From Bacilliculturomica massiliensis (GTDB lineage Bacteria > Bacillota > Clostridia > Peptostreptococcales > Anaerovoracaceae), in the NCBI RefSeq assembly GCF_900605495.1, contig NZ_LR027603.1, positions 683,997-747,996 on the forward strand: a stretch of DNA of 64,000 nucleotides. The letters are read 5' to 3'. Numbering within the stretch: the stretch's first letter is position 1; every line of letters begins with the position of its first letter. A program made the position numbers and the translations under genes. Positions 17,941 through 27,231 of the stretch are shown here, piece after piece. The notes beneath the pieces were generated by a model. That model did no database searches. It was given only the letters and a program-made list of their open reading frames with translations, and was not told the DNA's origin.

Positions 17941-20900
17941 TTATTTCACCGCCGCGGTCACAAAGTGTTCCAGCATGACTGCGACCTGTGCGCGGGTGGC
18001 AAGACCTGCGGGATCCAGAGTGCCGTCGGTGTTGCCGCGGAGGATGCCCGCGCTGCAGGCCCATTCCAGGGCCGGAACGGCCCACTGGCTGGCCTCCTGA
18101 ATGTCGGGGTAGGAGAGAATGCTGGTGTCCTCGCCCGCAGAGACGTCCATCCCTTCGTACTTGGCGTAGTTTTGGAGCATGACCGCCAGTTCCTGTCTGG
18201 TGACGGCCCGGTCCGCGTCAAATATCCCGTGGCCGGTCCCGGCGGCGATCCCATTTTTTGCCGCCCAGGCCACACCGTTGGCATACCACGTCTCATTAGC
18301 CACATCGCGGAAGCCAGCGTCGCCAGCGTCGGGCGTTCCGGCCATGTGGCAGAGCACTGTGACCAGCATGGCGCGGGTCATGGGCTGCTCCGGGGAAAAG
18401 GTGCGGGGCGCGGTGCCCTTGAACAGTCCCCGAGCTCCGGTGAAATCGGCGTATTCCTTCGCCCAGTGACTGTTCATATCGTCAAAGAGCCCCCTGCGGG
18501 TCTCCACCCGCAGCCTGGCATCGCCGTCCAGCCGGACGTAAACTTTTCCGTCTGCTACCAGCGAATAGACTATCGGTTCCGCTGTACCGTCCGACAGGAC
18601 CTGCAGGGCCACCGTACCGTCGATCACCGGAAAAGAGACCGTCGCAGGCGCGGACACACCGCGGGGAAGGTCTACAGTGGCTGCTGCTTCGCCGCTTTTG
18701 GGAATGTCGGCACTGATTTTGGTACCGTCCGCCCGCCGTTCAGTATAAGTCTTGTCTCCCTGAGCGGTGGTGGCTGTTTCGGTTTTTGTGCCGTCAGGAG
18801 TGGTGACGGTCTCCTTTTTGGAGCCGTCTTTTTTCGTCTCCACTACGATCTGGGTGCCGTCCTTGAACTTGGTGGTCTCAGTGACGGTGCCGGTGATCTT
18901 GTCCGTGATCGTGGTGGTGATGGAGCCGTCCGGATTGGTAGTGGTGCCTGCAGAGCTGCCGCCGCCCGAACCGCCTCCGCTGCCGGGATTGCCGGAGCCG
19001 CTGCCTGTGTACTCCCAGTGGGCGAAGAAATCGGCGTCTGCATAAAAAGCAGTATCTGTAGTCACCGCGGTGCCGCCGGCAGCTTCGGTGAACCAGCCCT
19101 CGAAACGATAACTGCCGCTGCGGGTGGGCGTGGGCAGAGAGGACAGCATGAAATTGTCGTCCGGGCCGATGGTGATGCTGGCGGGCGTCACCGTGCCGCC
19201 GTTGGGATGAAAGGTGATGACGGCGGGCGGCTCAGGGTTGTCTGGTCCATCGGCCAGGACGATGGTATGATCTGCATCTCTATATATCGCTTTCAGGTTT
19301 GGCTCGCCGGTGTGGATGTACCGCGCGTCACCTTCGTCTGCGCCTGTGGCGAGGATGTTGGCATCCCCGGCCGTTTTGCGGTCAAAGGGCAGGACCACGT
19401 GGACGCTGGAGCCGTGGATCAGGTGCCCGGCGCTGTCGATGGAAAAGCTGGCCACGCCGTTGGTAACGGAGCTTCCGGTGAGGACGACGCCATAGTGTGC
19501 ACCGCCGGCGGTACCGCCGATCCTGGCCGCGCCGGTCACGGTGACGCTTTTCCCGCCGTCGACTGCAGCGTTGTTAGTGCTTCCGCCGCCATAGACGTTC
19601 TGGATCACTGTGCCGCCTACGGTGACGGCGGCGCTGCCCTTGACCTGGCTGCCGCCGTTGCCGCCGCCATAGATGTTTGTGCTGACCGTGCCGCCTTCTT
19701 TGACGATGACTTCTGTATCTCCTTCAACGGAAGATCCTCGGGCAGAGGCTCCGCCGTAGACGCTTCCGCTCACCTCTGCGCCGCTTTCGATGGTGACTCT
19801 GGTATTCCTGCCGATGACCGCACTGCCCATGCCAGGAACACCAGCTCCGCCGCCGTAGACGCTGCCTGCTATCTCGCCGCCCACCGTCACGGCGGTATCC
19901 CTGACTATCGTGCCGCGGTAGTCGTTGCCGCCGTAGACGTCTCCAGCCACCTGCGCGCTGTTTTTGACGGTGACCATGGCGCTTCCGCTGACCGTACCGC
20001 TGTAGTTGCCGCCGTAGACGTTTCCAGCCACCTGCGCGCCGTTTTCGACGGTGACCATGGAGCTGCCGCCGACCTTGCCGCTGCTGCGGCCGCCTCCGTA
20101 GACATTCTGGGTCACTACGCCGCCATTTTCGACAATGACCACGCTGTCTCCGCCGATCTCAGCGTTATCGTTGCCGCCGCAAACTTCGCTGCCCACAGTG
20201 CCGCCGATATGGACGGTGGATTTGCCGCTGATCTTGTCGATACCCCCGAACACGCTTCCGTCTACCTGAGCGCCGTTTCTGACGGTGACCTCCGTATCGC
20301 CGTAGACAACACCACCACCCATGCCGTGAGTGCCGCCGTAGACCGATCCGCCGACCCCCCCTCCGGATGTGATGGTCACTTTCACCGTATTGTTCTTGCC
20401 CGCAGTGCCAACGCTGCCGCCCTGACCGCCGCCGTAGACGTTGGTGGTCACCGTACCGCTGATGACGGTCTCGGTATTACCGACTACTGTGCTGCTGCTG
20501 GTGCCGCCGCCGTAGACGTAGCCTATCGTACTTCCGGCTGCGACGGTGACTTTTGTATTTCCTTCGACTTTGCTGTCTGAACCCCCGTTGCCGCCGTGGA
20601 CGCCAAGAGACACCGTGCTGCCGGCGACGGTGACTTCCGTATTGCCGGCGACTCTGCCGTTGCCGCCCCCGTAGACACTGCCTGTCACGGCGCTGCCGGT
20701 GATCGATACCATGGTGCTGCCGCCGACTCCGGCTTGGGCGGTCCCAGAGCTGTAGCCTCCGCCGCAGACGCCGTCTGTTACAGTACTGTCGCTGATGGTG
20801 ACGCTGGTGCTGCCGCTGACATTGGCGTCGGCGGAATCGCCGTAGCCGCCGCCGTAGATCTCCTTGACCCGGCCGCCCTTCATGGTGACGCTGGTGCCGC

Positions 20901-21303
20901 CCCCCACGTTGCTGCTGTTGCTGCCGCCGTAAATCTCCCAGCTTGAGAGGTTGTAGCCCGTGTCGGCGGCGCCGGCCGGGGCGCCGGGGCCCTCGATGGT
21001 CAGGGGCGTATATCCGCCGGCAGATCCCATCGTGCGGTATTCCACAATGGTGTAAGTGGTCTCGCCTGCCGTGCCGCCCGCTCTCAGCCGGAGATCAAGG
21101 CCGTTGGCGAAGATCCGGGAATTGGCCGCGTCAGCCGTGGGCGCCAGCGCGTTGGCCGCCAGAGCCGGAGCGGGGATCAGGGCCGCCAGAAGCAGGCAGG
21201 CAAGAGCCGCGGCCAGAGTGCTGCGGACGGGCCTGGGGTCCGTCTGCCGTGGCCGCCTGCTCTGCCGGATAATCCGGGATAATTTCTTCATCGTTGATTT
21301 CAT
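17941..21303 (-). CDS. SLH-anchored beta-strand-repeat surface protein (adhesin 1)
   Basis: Secreted cell-wall protein of 1120 residues. Start supported by AAGGAGG 8 bases upstream. Residues 1-50 are a signal peptide with a basic N-region, a long Leu/Ala core and an AxA cleavage site (PALAA). Residues about 105-560 hold 17 short glycine-rich repeats centred on VYGGG-type turns alternating with SVTV/VTIS strands, likely a parallel beta-helix. A Listeria-Bacteroides-type beta-grasp repeat follows (FHPNGGTVTP to FAHWEY), then a Thr-rich stalk with KDGSKKETVTTPDGTKTETA, then three SLH domains (about 950-1120; FDDMNSHWAKEYADF and similar) that bind pyruvylated cell-wall polymer. Paralogue of the protein at 49.8 kb. 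Preceded by a small Cys-rich protein gene and a LytTR-type promoter. Confidence 0.9.
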   Translation of the reverse strand: MKSTMKKLSRIIRQSRRPRQTDPRPVRSTLAAALACLLLAALIPAPALAANALAPTADAANSRIFANGLDLRLRAGGTAGETTYTIVEYRTMGSAGGYTPLTIEGPGAPAGAADTGYNLSSWEIYGGSNSSNVGGGTSVTMKGGRVKEIYGGGYGDSADANVSGSTSVTISDSTVTDGVCGGGYSSGTAQAGVGGSTMVSITGSAVTGSVYGGGNGRVAGNTEVTVAGSTVSLGVHGGNGGSDSKVEGNTKVTVAAGSTIGYVYGGGTSSSTVVGNTETVISGTVTTNVYGGGQGGSVGTAGKNNTVKVTITSGGGVGGSVYGGTHGMGGGVVYGDTEVTVRNGAQVDGSVFGGIDKISGKSTVHIGGTVGSEVCGGNDNAEIGGDSVVIVENGGVVTQNVYGGGRSSGKVGGSSMVTVENGAQVAGNVYGGNYSGTVSGSAMVTVKNSAQVAGDVYGGNDYRGTIVRDTAVTVGGEIAGSVYGGGAGVPGMGSAVIGRNTRVTIESGAEVSGSVYGGASARGSSVEGDTEVIVKEGGTVSTNIYGGGNGGSQVKGSAAVTVGGTVIQNVYGGGSTNNAAVDGGKSVTVTGAARIGGTAGGAHYGVVLTGSSVTNGVASFSIDSAGHLIHGSSVHVVLPFDRKTAGDANILATGADEGDARYIHTGEPNLKAIYRDADHTIVLADGPDNPEPPAVITFHPNGGTVTPASITIGPDDNFMLSSLPTPTRSGSYRFEGWFTEAAGGTAVTTDTAFYADADFFAHWEYTGSGSGNPGSGGGSGGGSSAGTTTNPDGSITTTITDKITGTVTETTKFKDGTQIVVETKKDGSKKETVTTPDGTKTETATTAQGDKTYTERRADGTKISADIPKSGEAAATVDLPRGVSAPATVSFPVIDGTVALQVLSDGTAEPIVYSLVADGKVYVRLDGDARLRVETRRGLFDDMNSHWAKEYADFTGARGLFKGTAPRTFSPEQPMTRAMLVTVLCHMAGTPDAGDAGFRDVANETWYANGVAWAAKNGIAAGTGHGIFDADRAVTRQELAVMLQNYAKYEGMDVSAGEDTSILSYPDIQEASQWAVPALEWACSAGILRGNTDGTLDPAGLATRAQVAVMLEHFVTAAVK

Positions 21304-21319
21304 TCGTTTCTTCCTCCTT

Positions 21320-21649
21320 TTACTTTACAGATACCGCTGTGCCGTCTTCTTTTCGAGGATACTGGCAGATGCCCACCTCCAGAGCTTTGACCCGCTCCAG
21401 ATGGAAGTCCGCAAAGGCGCAGCACCAGCATTCGTGGTCGGGATCGGCCAGAAGAGTGTACCGCCGCGCCGTCCAGCAGGGACAGCCCTGGTGGGGCCAT
21501 ACGCTTTCGCCGGGCTTTGGCGCGGGAAACAGCTCGTATTCCGGCCGGTCACTGAAAATCGTGCGCAGCTCCATCTTATCCGCCCTGTGGTCTCCGCGGT
21601 ATTCCGTGAAAGGGGCTTTTCTAGCTGGCCCGGGCCGCGTCTTCGTCAT
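21320..21649 (-). CDS. Small Cys/Trp-rich protein, companion of adhesin 1
   Basis: Unrecognised small protein of up to 109 residues, ending 16 bases before the adhesin 1 start. Its last 84 residues match the protein at 49561-49797 along its whole length: shared KPGESVWPHQGCPCW, RRYTL-ADPDHECW-C, ADFHL and KALEVGICQYP. Six cysteines in the patterns GCPCW, CWCC and GIC suggest metal or disulfide chemistry. The homology begins at MELRTI (base 21574), so the true start may be there. The longer start is about 15 bases from GGGGAGG. No signal peptide. Found in the same place before both adhesins, so a dedicated role in adhesin expression, export or modification is likely (inference). Confidence 0.75.
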   Translation of the reverse strand: MTKTRPGPARKAPFTEYRGDHRADKMELRTIFSDRPEYELFPAPKPGESVWPHQGCPCWTARRYTLLADPDHECWCCAFADFHLERVKALEVGICQYPRKEDGTAVSVK

Positions 21650-21716
21650 TTTTGCTGTTTCGCACCTCCCCTCTGATAGTGGGTATACATTTTGTCAAAG
21701 CATAAAATCCCCATTG

Positions 21717-21741
21717 AGAGCCCCGTAAAGGGCTCTTTTTT
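21717..21741 (+). terminator. Terminator-shaped hairpin inside the adhesin 1 leader, reading against the adhesin
   Basis: AGAGCCC and GGGCTCT around CGTAAA are followed by a T run on the plus strand. In the adhesin direction it is an A run then a hairpin. The same arrangement occurs in the adhesin 2 leader at 49376-49401. It could stop antisense or read-through transcripts, or structure the leader RNA. Confidence 0.65.
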
Positions 21742-21815
21742 GTGCGCAAAAAGCCGCTCCCACTGTTTGACAAAAACTATGGTTTTCGTTAAAATGAATA
21801 AAACATTCTGCCAGT

Positions 21816-21877
21816 ATTGTAGCGTAATTTTCGCAAAAAAGAGCGCGTTACACGTACTTGGTAGCTGAAAACACGTA
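21816..21877 (-). promoter_or_regulatory. LytTR-type operator and promoter of the adhesin 1 operon
   Basis: Two direct repeats ACACGTA at 21850 and 21871 are spaced 21 bases, two helical turns, as expected for a LytTR dimer. On the minus strand they are followed after 28 bases by TACAAT (21821-21816), with no good -35, which fits an activated promoter. The whole block, including GTACTTGGTAGCTGAA between the repeats, recurs at 49239-49300 with identical spacing. It also lies in the intergenic region before the LytTR regulator gene on the other strand. Confidence 0.8.
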
Positions 21878-21914
21878 GATTGCATTTTCGGCGGAGAAAA
21901 GGAGGGGGAGCAAG

Positions 21915-22667
21915 GTGCGGTTTGCCCTGTGCGACGACAATATTGAGGAACTGGAGCGTATCGGAGGACAGGTCGCGGACTATTTGGCCGGGCGGCCGGA
22001 ACTGGACGGCTCCCTGCGGTGCTTTCAGTCCGCCTATGATCTGATCGACTGTATCCGCGGCCGGGGCGAGTTTGACGCTTATCTTCTGGACGTGATGATG
22101 CCTCACATGAACGGGATCGAGCTGGGGCGGGCCATCCGGGAGGCGGGCGGCAAGGCGCCCATCGTCTATCTTACCTCGTCCCCGGATTACGCGGTGGAAT
22201 CTTACCGGGTGCGGGCCTATGACTACCTTTTAAAGCCGGTGGACGGGGACGCGCTGGCGGCCCTGATGGACAAGCTGACGGCGGAGCTTCAGGCGGGCCG
22301 GGAGACGCCGCTGCTGGTGCGCACCAGAGAGCAGGTGACGCCCGTCTATCCCGGCGAGCTGTGCTACGTCCGGGTGCGGGATCACGTGCTGGAGTATCAC
22401 ATGGCAGACGGCAGGGTGGTGGAGAGCGGGACTCTGAGGGAGTCTTTCGCCCAGACCGCCGCGCCGCTGCTGGGGGACGGACGCTTTGTGAAGATCAGCG
22501 TCAGCCACATCGTGAATATGAGCTTTGTACAAAAGCTGACGGGCAGCAGTTTTACCATGCGGGACGGCGCGGTGCTGCGCATCTCCCGCGCTCTGGCGTC
22601 CTCGGTCAGGGAAACTTATGTGGAGTATATACTGGAACGGGGCAAGCCGTCCCAGACCGGCATATAG
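21915..22667 (+). CDS. LytTR-family response regulator
   Basis: Two-domain regulator of 250 residues with a GTG start after GGAGGGGG. The receiver domain (1-120) has DD near residue 7, phospho-acceptor Asp59 in YLLDVMMPHMNG, the Thr in VYLTSS and Lys in LLKPVDGD. The C-terminal LytTR DNA-binding domain (about 135-240) has the family pattern YVRVRDHVLEYHM and FVKISVSHIVNM. It is followed 13 bases later by its sensor kinase. It is divergent from the adhesin 1 operon and is the natural candidate to bind the direct repeats there and at 49.2 kb. Confidence 0.92.
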   Translation: MRFALCDDNIEELERIGGQVADYLAGRPELDGSLRCFQSAYDLIDCIRGRGEFDAYLLDVMMPHMNGIELGRAIREAGGKAPIVYLTSSPDYAVESYRVRAYDYLLKPVDGDALAALMDKLTAELQAGRETPLLVRTREQVTPVYPGELCYVRVRDHVLEYHMADGRVVESGTLRESFAQTAAPLLGDGRFVKISVSHIVNMSFVQKLTGSSFTMRDGAVLRISRALASSVRETYVEYILERGKPSQTGI

Positions 22668-22680
22668 AAAGGTGGACGCC

Positions 22681-24624
22681 ATGCAGTATGAAAAAAACAG
22701 GTCTGTGCCGGGAGAGGCTCCGGGACGCATGTGGGGGTGGGTGATGGCGCTGGGGTATCTGGTTCTGGCATTAGCGGCGCTGGCGCTGTTCCATTCCTAC
22801 ACCGTGACGGATGCGGAGCAGCTGTACCTGACTCCCACGTTTGCCGACGGCAGGGGCTGGGATATCTGTAGGCCCGACGGAGCGGGCGGGTACGAGGAAC
22901 TCACTCCCAAAGAGGCCGCGGAGACGGCGGGAACGGTCTATCTCTCCCGGGTGCTGGATCCCGCCTATGAAGCTGCGGGCTATACAACGCTGGAATTGGA
23001 TGGACCGGTCAGCGTCTTTCTGGACGGGAGACTGCTCTACACCACGGCCCCCGGGTCCGGAGAGAAAGCGGAGGACGTGAAGATGCCCCCGGGCTACGAA
23101 GTGCCGGCCGCAGGAGAGATCCCACGGCTTACGCTGCCTCCGGGCTGGGGAGGCAGGACGCTGACGCTGGTCTTTGAACGGACGGAGAATTCTTTTGGGA
23201 CGCCCGGGGTGATCCTGTCCAGCCGGGCGGTGGAAGACGCCCTCGCCGCCGTTCAGGCGAACCGGACCGGGATGCCTGCGGCGGCCTACATGACCGCCGC
23301 CTTTCTGCTTCTGGGGCTGTTTCTCTACAGCGGTTTTCAGGGCCGGTGGGACTGGCCCATGCTGCTGCTCACGCTGGCGGCGTCGTTGCAGGCGTTCTAT
23401 GGGCTTCGGGAATACGGTCTCCGGCTGCTGTATCATTCGGCGCTGGATATTCGGGCGGCGGCGCTGATCCCGCCCCTCTTTGCGGCGCTGCCTCTGGCGT
23501 ATCTGCTGTGCCGGATGGAGGGGGGCCGAAGGGGCTGGCGGACGGTTCTTGTTCTGGCGCCCGCCGCCGTCGCTCTGCTGCCGGAGGTCTGCTATCTGAT
23601 CTCTCTGCCTCTGCCGGGCGGATGGGGGACGGTCTGCAGACAGGCGCTCTGTCTCTCCATCGCCGCCGTGCTGGTGTGCGCCGTGCTGGAGGCGCGGGCC
23701 GGAAACCGGACGTTCCGATTCTTTCTGGCGGGGCTGGGGGCGCTGGCTTCGGTGCTGGCGGCGGGCTGCCTGTTTTCCGGCGGCCTTGCGGGCTACACGT
23801 TCTCCGTGATCTCGCTGGCGGCCCGCGGCATGCCCACACTGCTCTTTTACTGGTGCGGCGCGGCGCTGTTCGTGCTGTGCGCCGGCATGAGCGTGGGGGA
23901 TGCGGTCTGGCGCATGGCGGAAAATCGGGTCAGGGCGGACATGCTCTCCATGCAGATATCCGCTCTGCGCCGTCAGGCGGCTACCATCCGGGAAAACGAA
24001 ACGCGGTTTGCCACCATCCGGCACGATATCCGCTTTTATATGCAGAACATCGGTTCACTGCTGCAGAACGGCAGGCCGGAGGAGGCGCTGCGCTTCGTCC
24101 GGCAGTACGACGAAAGCATCCTGTCTACCAGACGGCGGCGCTGGTGTGAGAATACCGTTTTGGACGCGATCCTCAGCACCTGTCTGGAGCCGGCGGAGCA
24201 GCATGGCATCGCGGTCAGCGCCCGGCTGGACATACCGGAGGATCTGCCCGTGGACATCGTGGAGCTTGCCACGGTGTTTGCCAACGCCATCGAAAATGCC
24301 GTCAACGCCTGCCGAAGCCAGCCGGAGGGGGAGACCCGGCGCATCGAACTGACTGCCGTGACGGAGCCGCAGTTTGCCATTGAGATCGCAAACACCTTTT
24401 CCGGGCAGGTGCGCTTCGGGCGGGACGGACTGCCGGTGTCGGACGAACCGGGCCACGGGTTCGGCACCCGAAGCATTGCGGATTATGCCCGCCGACACGG
24501 AGCCAGTTTCCATTACAAAGTGAAGGACGGGGTCTTCCGGCTGTATCTGCTGTCCGGTTCGGAGCCGCCCGCCGCCGGCGAAGCCGGGGAACAAAGCGGA
24601 GAATGCGGACCGATGCTTTCGTAA
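22681..24624 (+). CDS. GHKL-type membrane sensor histidine kinase
   Basis: Sensor of 647 residues, starting at 22681 after AAAGGTGG. One N-terminal membrane segment (about 20-40) is followed by an extracellular beta-rich domain (about 45-195), then seven hydrophobic segments (about 195-410), a 7TMR-DISM-like layout. The kinase core has His448 in TIRHDIRFYMQNIGSLL, N-box ELATVFANAIENAVNAC and G-box GHGFGTRSI, i.e. the LytS/AgrC-type HATPase_c_5 fold. It pairs with the LytTR regulator just upstream and probably signals adhesin expression. The ligand is unknown; the extracellular domain resembles sugar-binding jelly rolls only in general layout. Confidence 0.87.
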   Translation: MQYEKNRSVPGEAPGRMWGWVMALGYLVLALAALALFHSYTVTDAEQLYLTPTFADGRGWDICRPDGAGGYEELTPKEAAETAGTVYLSRVLDPAYEAAGYTTLELDGPVSVFLDGRLLYTTAPGSGEKAEDVKMPPGYEVPAAGEIPRLTLPPGWGGRTLTLVFERTENSFGTPGVILSSRAVEDALAAVQANRTGMPAAAYMTAAFLLLGLFLYSGFQGRWDWPMLLLTLAASLQAFYGLREYGLRLLYHSALDIRAAALIPPLFAALPLAYLLCRMEGGRRGWRTVLVLAPAAVALLPEVCYLISLPLPGGWGTVCRQALCLSIAAVLVCAVLEARAGNRTFRFFLAGLGALASVLAAGCLFSGGLAGYTFSVISLAARGMPTLLFYWCGAALFVLCAGMSVGDAVWRMAENRVRADMLSMQISALRRQAATIRENETRFATIRHDIRFYMQNIGSLLQNGRPEEALRFVRQYDESILSTRRRRWCENTVLDAILSTCLEPAEQHGIAVSARLDIPEDLPVDIVELATVFANAIENAVNACRSQPEGETRRIELTAVTEPQFAIEIANTFSGQVRFGRDGLPVSDEPGHGFGTRSIADYARRHGASFHYKVKDGVFRLYLLSGSEPPAAGEAGEQSGECGPMLS

Positions 24625-24718
24625 AGCCTAGGGGCCCTGCCGGCGGAGTTTTGCGCAGAGGGCGGATAAAACGGCCTTCGGCGGCGTTTCCAAAGGGCGT
24701 AATATTCGCCGATATTCC

Positions 24719-24747
24719 TTGAAACCATCCGGTTTTATTGCTATAAT
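24719..24747 (+). promoter_or_regulatory. Strong promoter of the NuoE/NuoF/NfnB-like operon
   Basis: TTGAAA, a 17-base spacer and a perfect TATAAT, giving a leader of about 180 bases before the gene at 24932. The 307-base gap it lies in holds no gene. Confidence 0.8.
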
Positions 24748-24931
24748 GAGTTTGTTGTGTGGTTTTAGAAACCGGCCGTCCCCGAGGCCTGCCAGATTAT
24801 GTGTGATCCGGCCGCGGGAGGGGGCCAATCGTTATACCATATCCTTCGATTTTTCGGCTTTGCCGCAGGGTTGGATATGGTGGGGCGGCGCCCGAGGGCT
24901 GTCCCAAGTTAAAATTTAGGAGGAGAAGAGT

Positions 24932-25453
24932 ATGACGTGCAAGAAAAGCGAATGCCAGTGCGGCGGGAACGCTGCTCAGGACTTCAGCGAGCTGGCTCCC
25001 GTACTTGACAAGTACGCAAAGGTGCCGGGTAGTCTGATCACGATCCTGCAGAAGGCGCAGGATATTTATGGATTCCTGTCCATCGACGTGATCAACCATA
25101 TTTCGGAGGCCACCGGCATCAAACCGGCGAAGATCTACGGCGTAGCCACATTCTACGCTCAGTTCCGCCTGCAGCCCATCGGCAAGTACCTGATTATGCT
25201 CTGCAAGGGCACGGCCTGCCACGTAAACGGCGCGGACATGATCGAGGAAGCGGTCTGCGAGCATCTGAATATCCAGGACGGCGAGACGACGGAAGACGGC
25301 CTGTTCACGCTGAACAACGTGGCGTGTCTGGGATGCTGCAGTCTGGCGCCCGTCATGATGATCAAGACAAACGACGGCGAGGAGACCTTCGGCAACCTGA
25401 CCAAGGATAAGGTAAAGGCGATCCTCGACGATTATAGAGCGAAGGAAGCGTAG
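24932..25453 (+). CDS. NuoE-like [2Fe-2S] subunit of an electron-bifurcating complex
   Basis: Thioredoxin-like [2Fe-2S] protein of 173 residues, homologous to NuoE/HydC/HndA. After an N-terminal helical part (IYGFLSIDVINHI, GVATFYAQFRL) the cluster ligands are C-x4-C in CKGTAC and C-x3-C in ACLGCC. An additional Cys-rich N-terminus (CKKSECQCGG) is present. Strong AGGAGG. First gene of a tight three-gene operon; it passes electrons within the NADH-oxidising module with the NuoF-like subunit. Confidence 0.92.
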   Translation: MTCKKSECQCGGNAAQDFSELAPVLDKYAKVPGSLITILQKAQDIYGFLSIDVINHISEATGIKPAKIYGVATFYAQFRLQPIGKYLIMLCKGTACHVNGADMIEEAVCEHLNIQDGETTEDGLFTLNNVACLGCCSLAPVMMIKTNDGEETFGNLTKDKVKAILDDYRAKEA

Positions 25454-25464
25454 GAGGTAGGACT

Positions 25465-27219
25465 ATGAAAGTAATGATAGGACAGGGCAGCTGCGGCGTA
25501 GCCACAGGCGCGAAGAAAACCTCCAATGAGTTTGAGAAGCTCGTGGCGGAAAAGGGCCTGAAAAATGTTGTCATAGATAAGACCGGGTGTATCGGTACCT
25601 GTTATCTGGAACCTATCGTCGACGTGTACGACGACAACGGCGCGCTGGAGACCAGATACGTGAAGGTCCAGCCGGAGAAGGTGGCCGAGATCGTGGAAAA
25701 GCATCTGATCGGCGGCAAGCCGGTGGAAGAGTATGCGATCTCCGACGTAGACAAGACTTTTCTTGAAAAACAGAAGAGGATCGTTCTGAGAAACTGCGGC
25801 GTCATCAATCCGGAACACATCGAAGAATACATCGCCAGAGGCGGTTATGAATCCGTGAAAAAGGTCGTGACCTCCATGACCCAGGATGAAGTGATCGACG
25901 TCATCAAGGTATCCGGACTGAAAGGCCGCGGCGGCGCGGGCTTCCCCACCTGGTTCAAGTGGAACGAGGCGAAGAAAAATCCGGGCGCCAATAAATATAT
26001 GGTCTGCAACGCCGACGAGGGCGACCCGGGCGCGTTTATGGACAGAAGCGTTCTGGAGGGCGATCCCCACTCCCTCATCGAGGGCATGACCATCGGCGGT
26101 TTTGCCATGGGCGCCACGGAAGGCGTCATCTACGTCCGTGCGGAATATCCGCTGGCCATCGCCAGACTGGAGATCGCCATGGCTCAGGCCAGAGAAAAAG
26201 GTTTTCTGGGCAAGAATCTGTTTGGGACGAATTTCAGCTTCGATATCCGCATCAAGGCCGGCGCGGGAGCTTTCGTGTGCGGCGAGGAGACCGCGCTCAT
26301 CGCGTCCCTGGAAGGCGAGAGAGGAATGCCCCGCCTGAAGCCGCCCTTCCCGGCAGCCAAGGGTTATTGGCAGAAGCCGACCAATATCAACAATGTAGAG
26401 ACCTTCGCCAACGTGCCGTGGATCCTGGCCAACGGCGGAGAAGCCTTCGCCGCCATGGGCACGGACAACAGCAAGGGCACGAAGGTGTTCGCTCTGGCCG
26501 GAAAGATCAAGAAGGGCGGACTGGTGGAAGTTCCCATGGGCCTGCCTCTGAAGGAAGTTATTTTCGGCATCGGCGGAAGGATCAAGCAGGATAAACAGTT
26601 CAAGGCCGTGCAGATGGGCGGTCCTTCCGGCGGATGTATCCCCGCGGACCTCATCGACACTCCCGTGAGCTATGAGGATATCACGAAGACGGGAGCCATC
26701 GTCGGTTCCGGCGGTATGATCGTCATGGACGAGACCACCTGCATGGTCGACATGGCCAGATACTTCCTGGACTTTACCAGAAAGGAATCCTGCGGCAAGT
26801 GCAACTACTGCCGGATCGGAACGAAGAGAATGCTGGAGATCCTGGAACGGATCACCAGAGGCGAGGGAAGAGACGGCGACATCGAGCTGCTGGAAGAACT
26901 GGCCAATAAGGTCAAGGACGGTTCCATGTGCGGTCTGGGACAGACGGCCCCCAACCCGGTGCTGACTACCATCCGCTATTTCAGGAACGAATACGAGGAT
27001 CATATCTACAACCACAAATGTACGGCGAAGTCCTGCAAGGCTCTGATCCGCTTTACGATCAGCGACGCCTGCAAGGGATGTACTCTCTGTGCGAAGAAGT
27101 GTCCGGTGGGCGCGATCACAGGCAGCGTAAAACAGCGCCACGTGATCGACCCGGATAAGTGCATCAAGTGCGGCAAGTGCGAGGAGTCCTGCAACTTCGG
27201 CGCTGTCGTGAGAGAGTAG
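25465..27219 (+). CDS. NuoF-like NADH/FMN subunit with ferredoxin tail
   Basis: Flavin subunit of 584 residues (HydB/HndC/NuoF family), the NADH site and probable bifurcating FMN of the complex. Order: N-terminal thioredoxin-like [2Fe-2S] domain with a CIGTCY motif; NADH/FMN Rossmann-like domain with GRGGAGFPTWFKWN at about 153 and GAGAFVCGEETAL at about 267; SLBB domain; [4Fe-4S] site ESCGKCNYCRIGTKR at about 441; two C-terminal ferredoxin clusters CKGCTLCAKKC and CIKCGKCEESC at about 535-580. The extra clusters are typical of bifurcating complexes, not respiratory complex I. 11 bases from the previous gene and 12 from the next. Confidence 0.93.
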   Translation: MKVMIGQGSCGVATGAKKTSNEFEKLVAEKGLKNVVIDKTGCIGTCYLEPIVDVYDDNGALETRYVKVQPEKVAEIVEKHLIGGKPVEEYAISDVDKTFLEKQKRIVLRNCGVINPEHIEEYIARGGYESVKKVVTSMTQDEVIDVIKVSGLKGRGGAGFPTWFKWNEAKKNPGANKYMVCNADEGDPGAFMDRSVLEGDPHSLIEGMTIGGFAMGATEGVIYVRAEYPLAIARLEIAMAQAREKGFLGKNLFGTNFSFDIRIKAGAGAFVCGEETALIASLEGERGMPRLKPPFPAAKGYWQKPTNINNVETFANVPWILANGGEAFAAMGTDNSKGTKVFALAGKIKKGGLVEVPMGLPLKEVIFGIGGRIKQDKQFKAVQMGGPSGGCIPADLIDTPVSYEDITKTGAIVGSGGMIVMDETTCMVDMARYFLDFTRKESCGKCNYCRIGTKRMLEILERITRGEGRDGDIELLEELANKVKDGSMCGLGQTAPNPVLTTIRYFRNEYEDHIYNHKCTAKSCKALIRFTISDACKGCTLCAKKCPVGAITGSVKQRHVIDPDKCIKCGKCEESCNFGAVVRE

Positions 27220-27231
27220 GAGGTTAAACTG

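Noticed and set aside
17926-20580. Open frame of 884 codons on the plus strand
   Set aside because: Antisense to adhesin 1, caused by its GGC/GCC-rich repeats. The translation is Ala/Asp/His-rich nonsense with no family.
25432-27141. Open frame of 569 codons on the minus strand
   Set aside because: Antisense shadow of the NuoF-like gene, no ribosome binding site and no domains. The same applies to minus frames at 3284-4897, 40520-42178 and 44196-46418.
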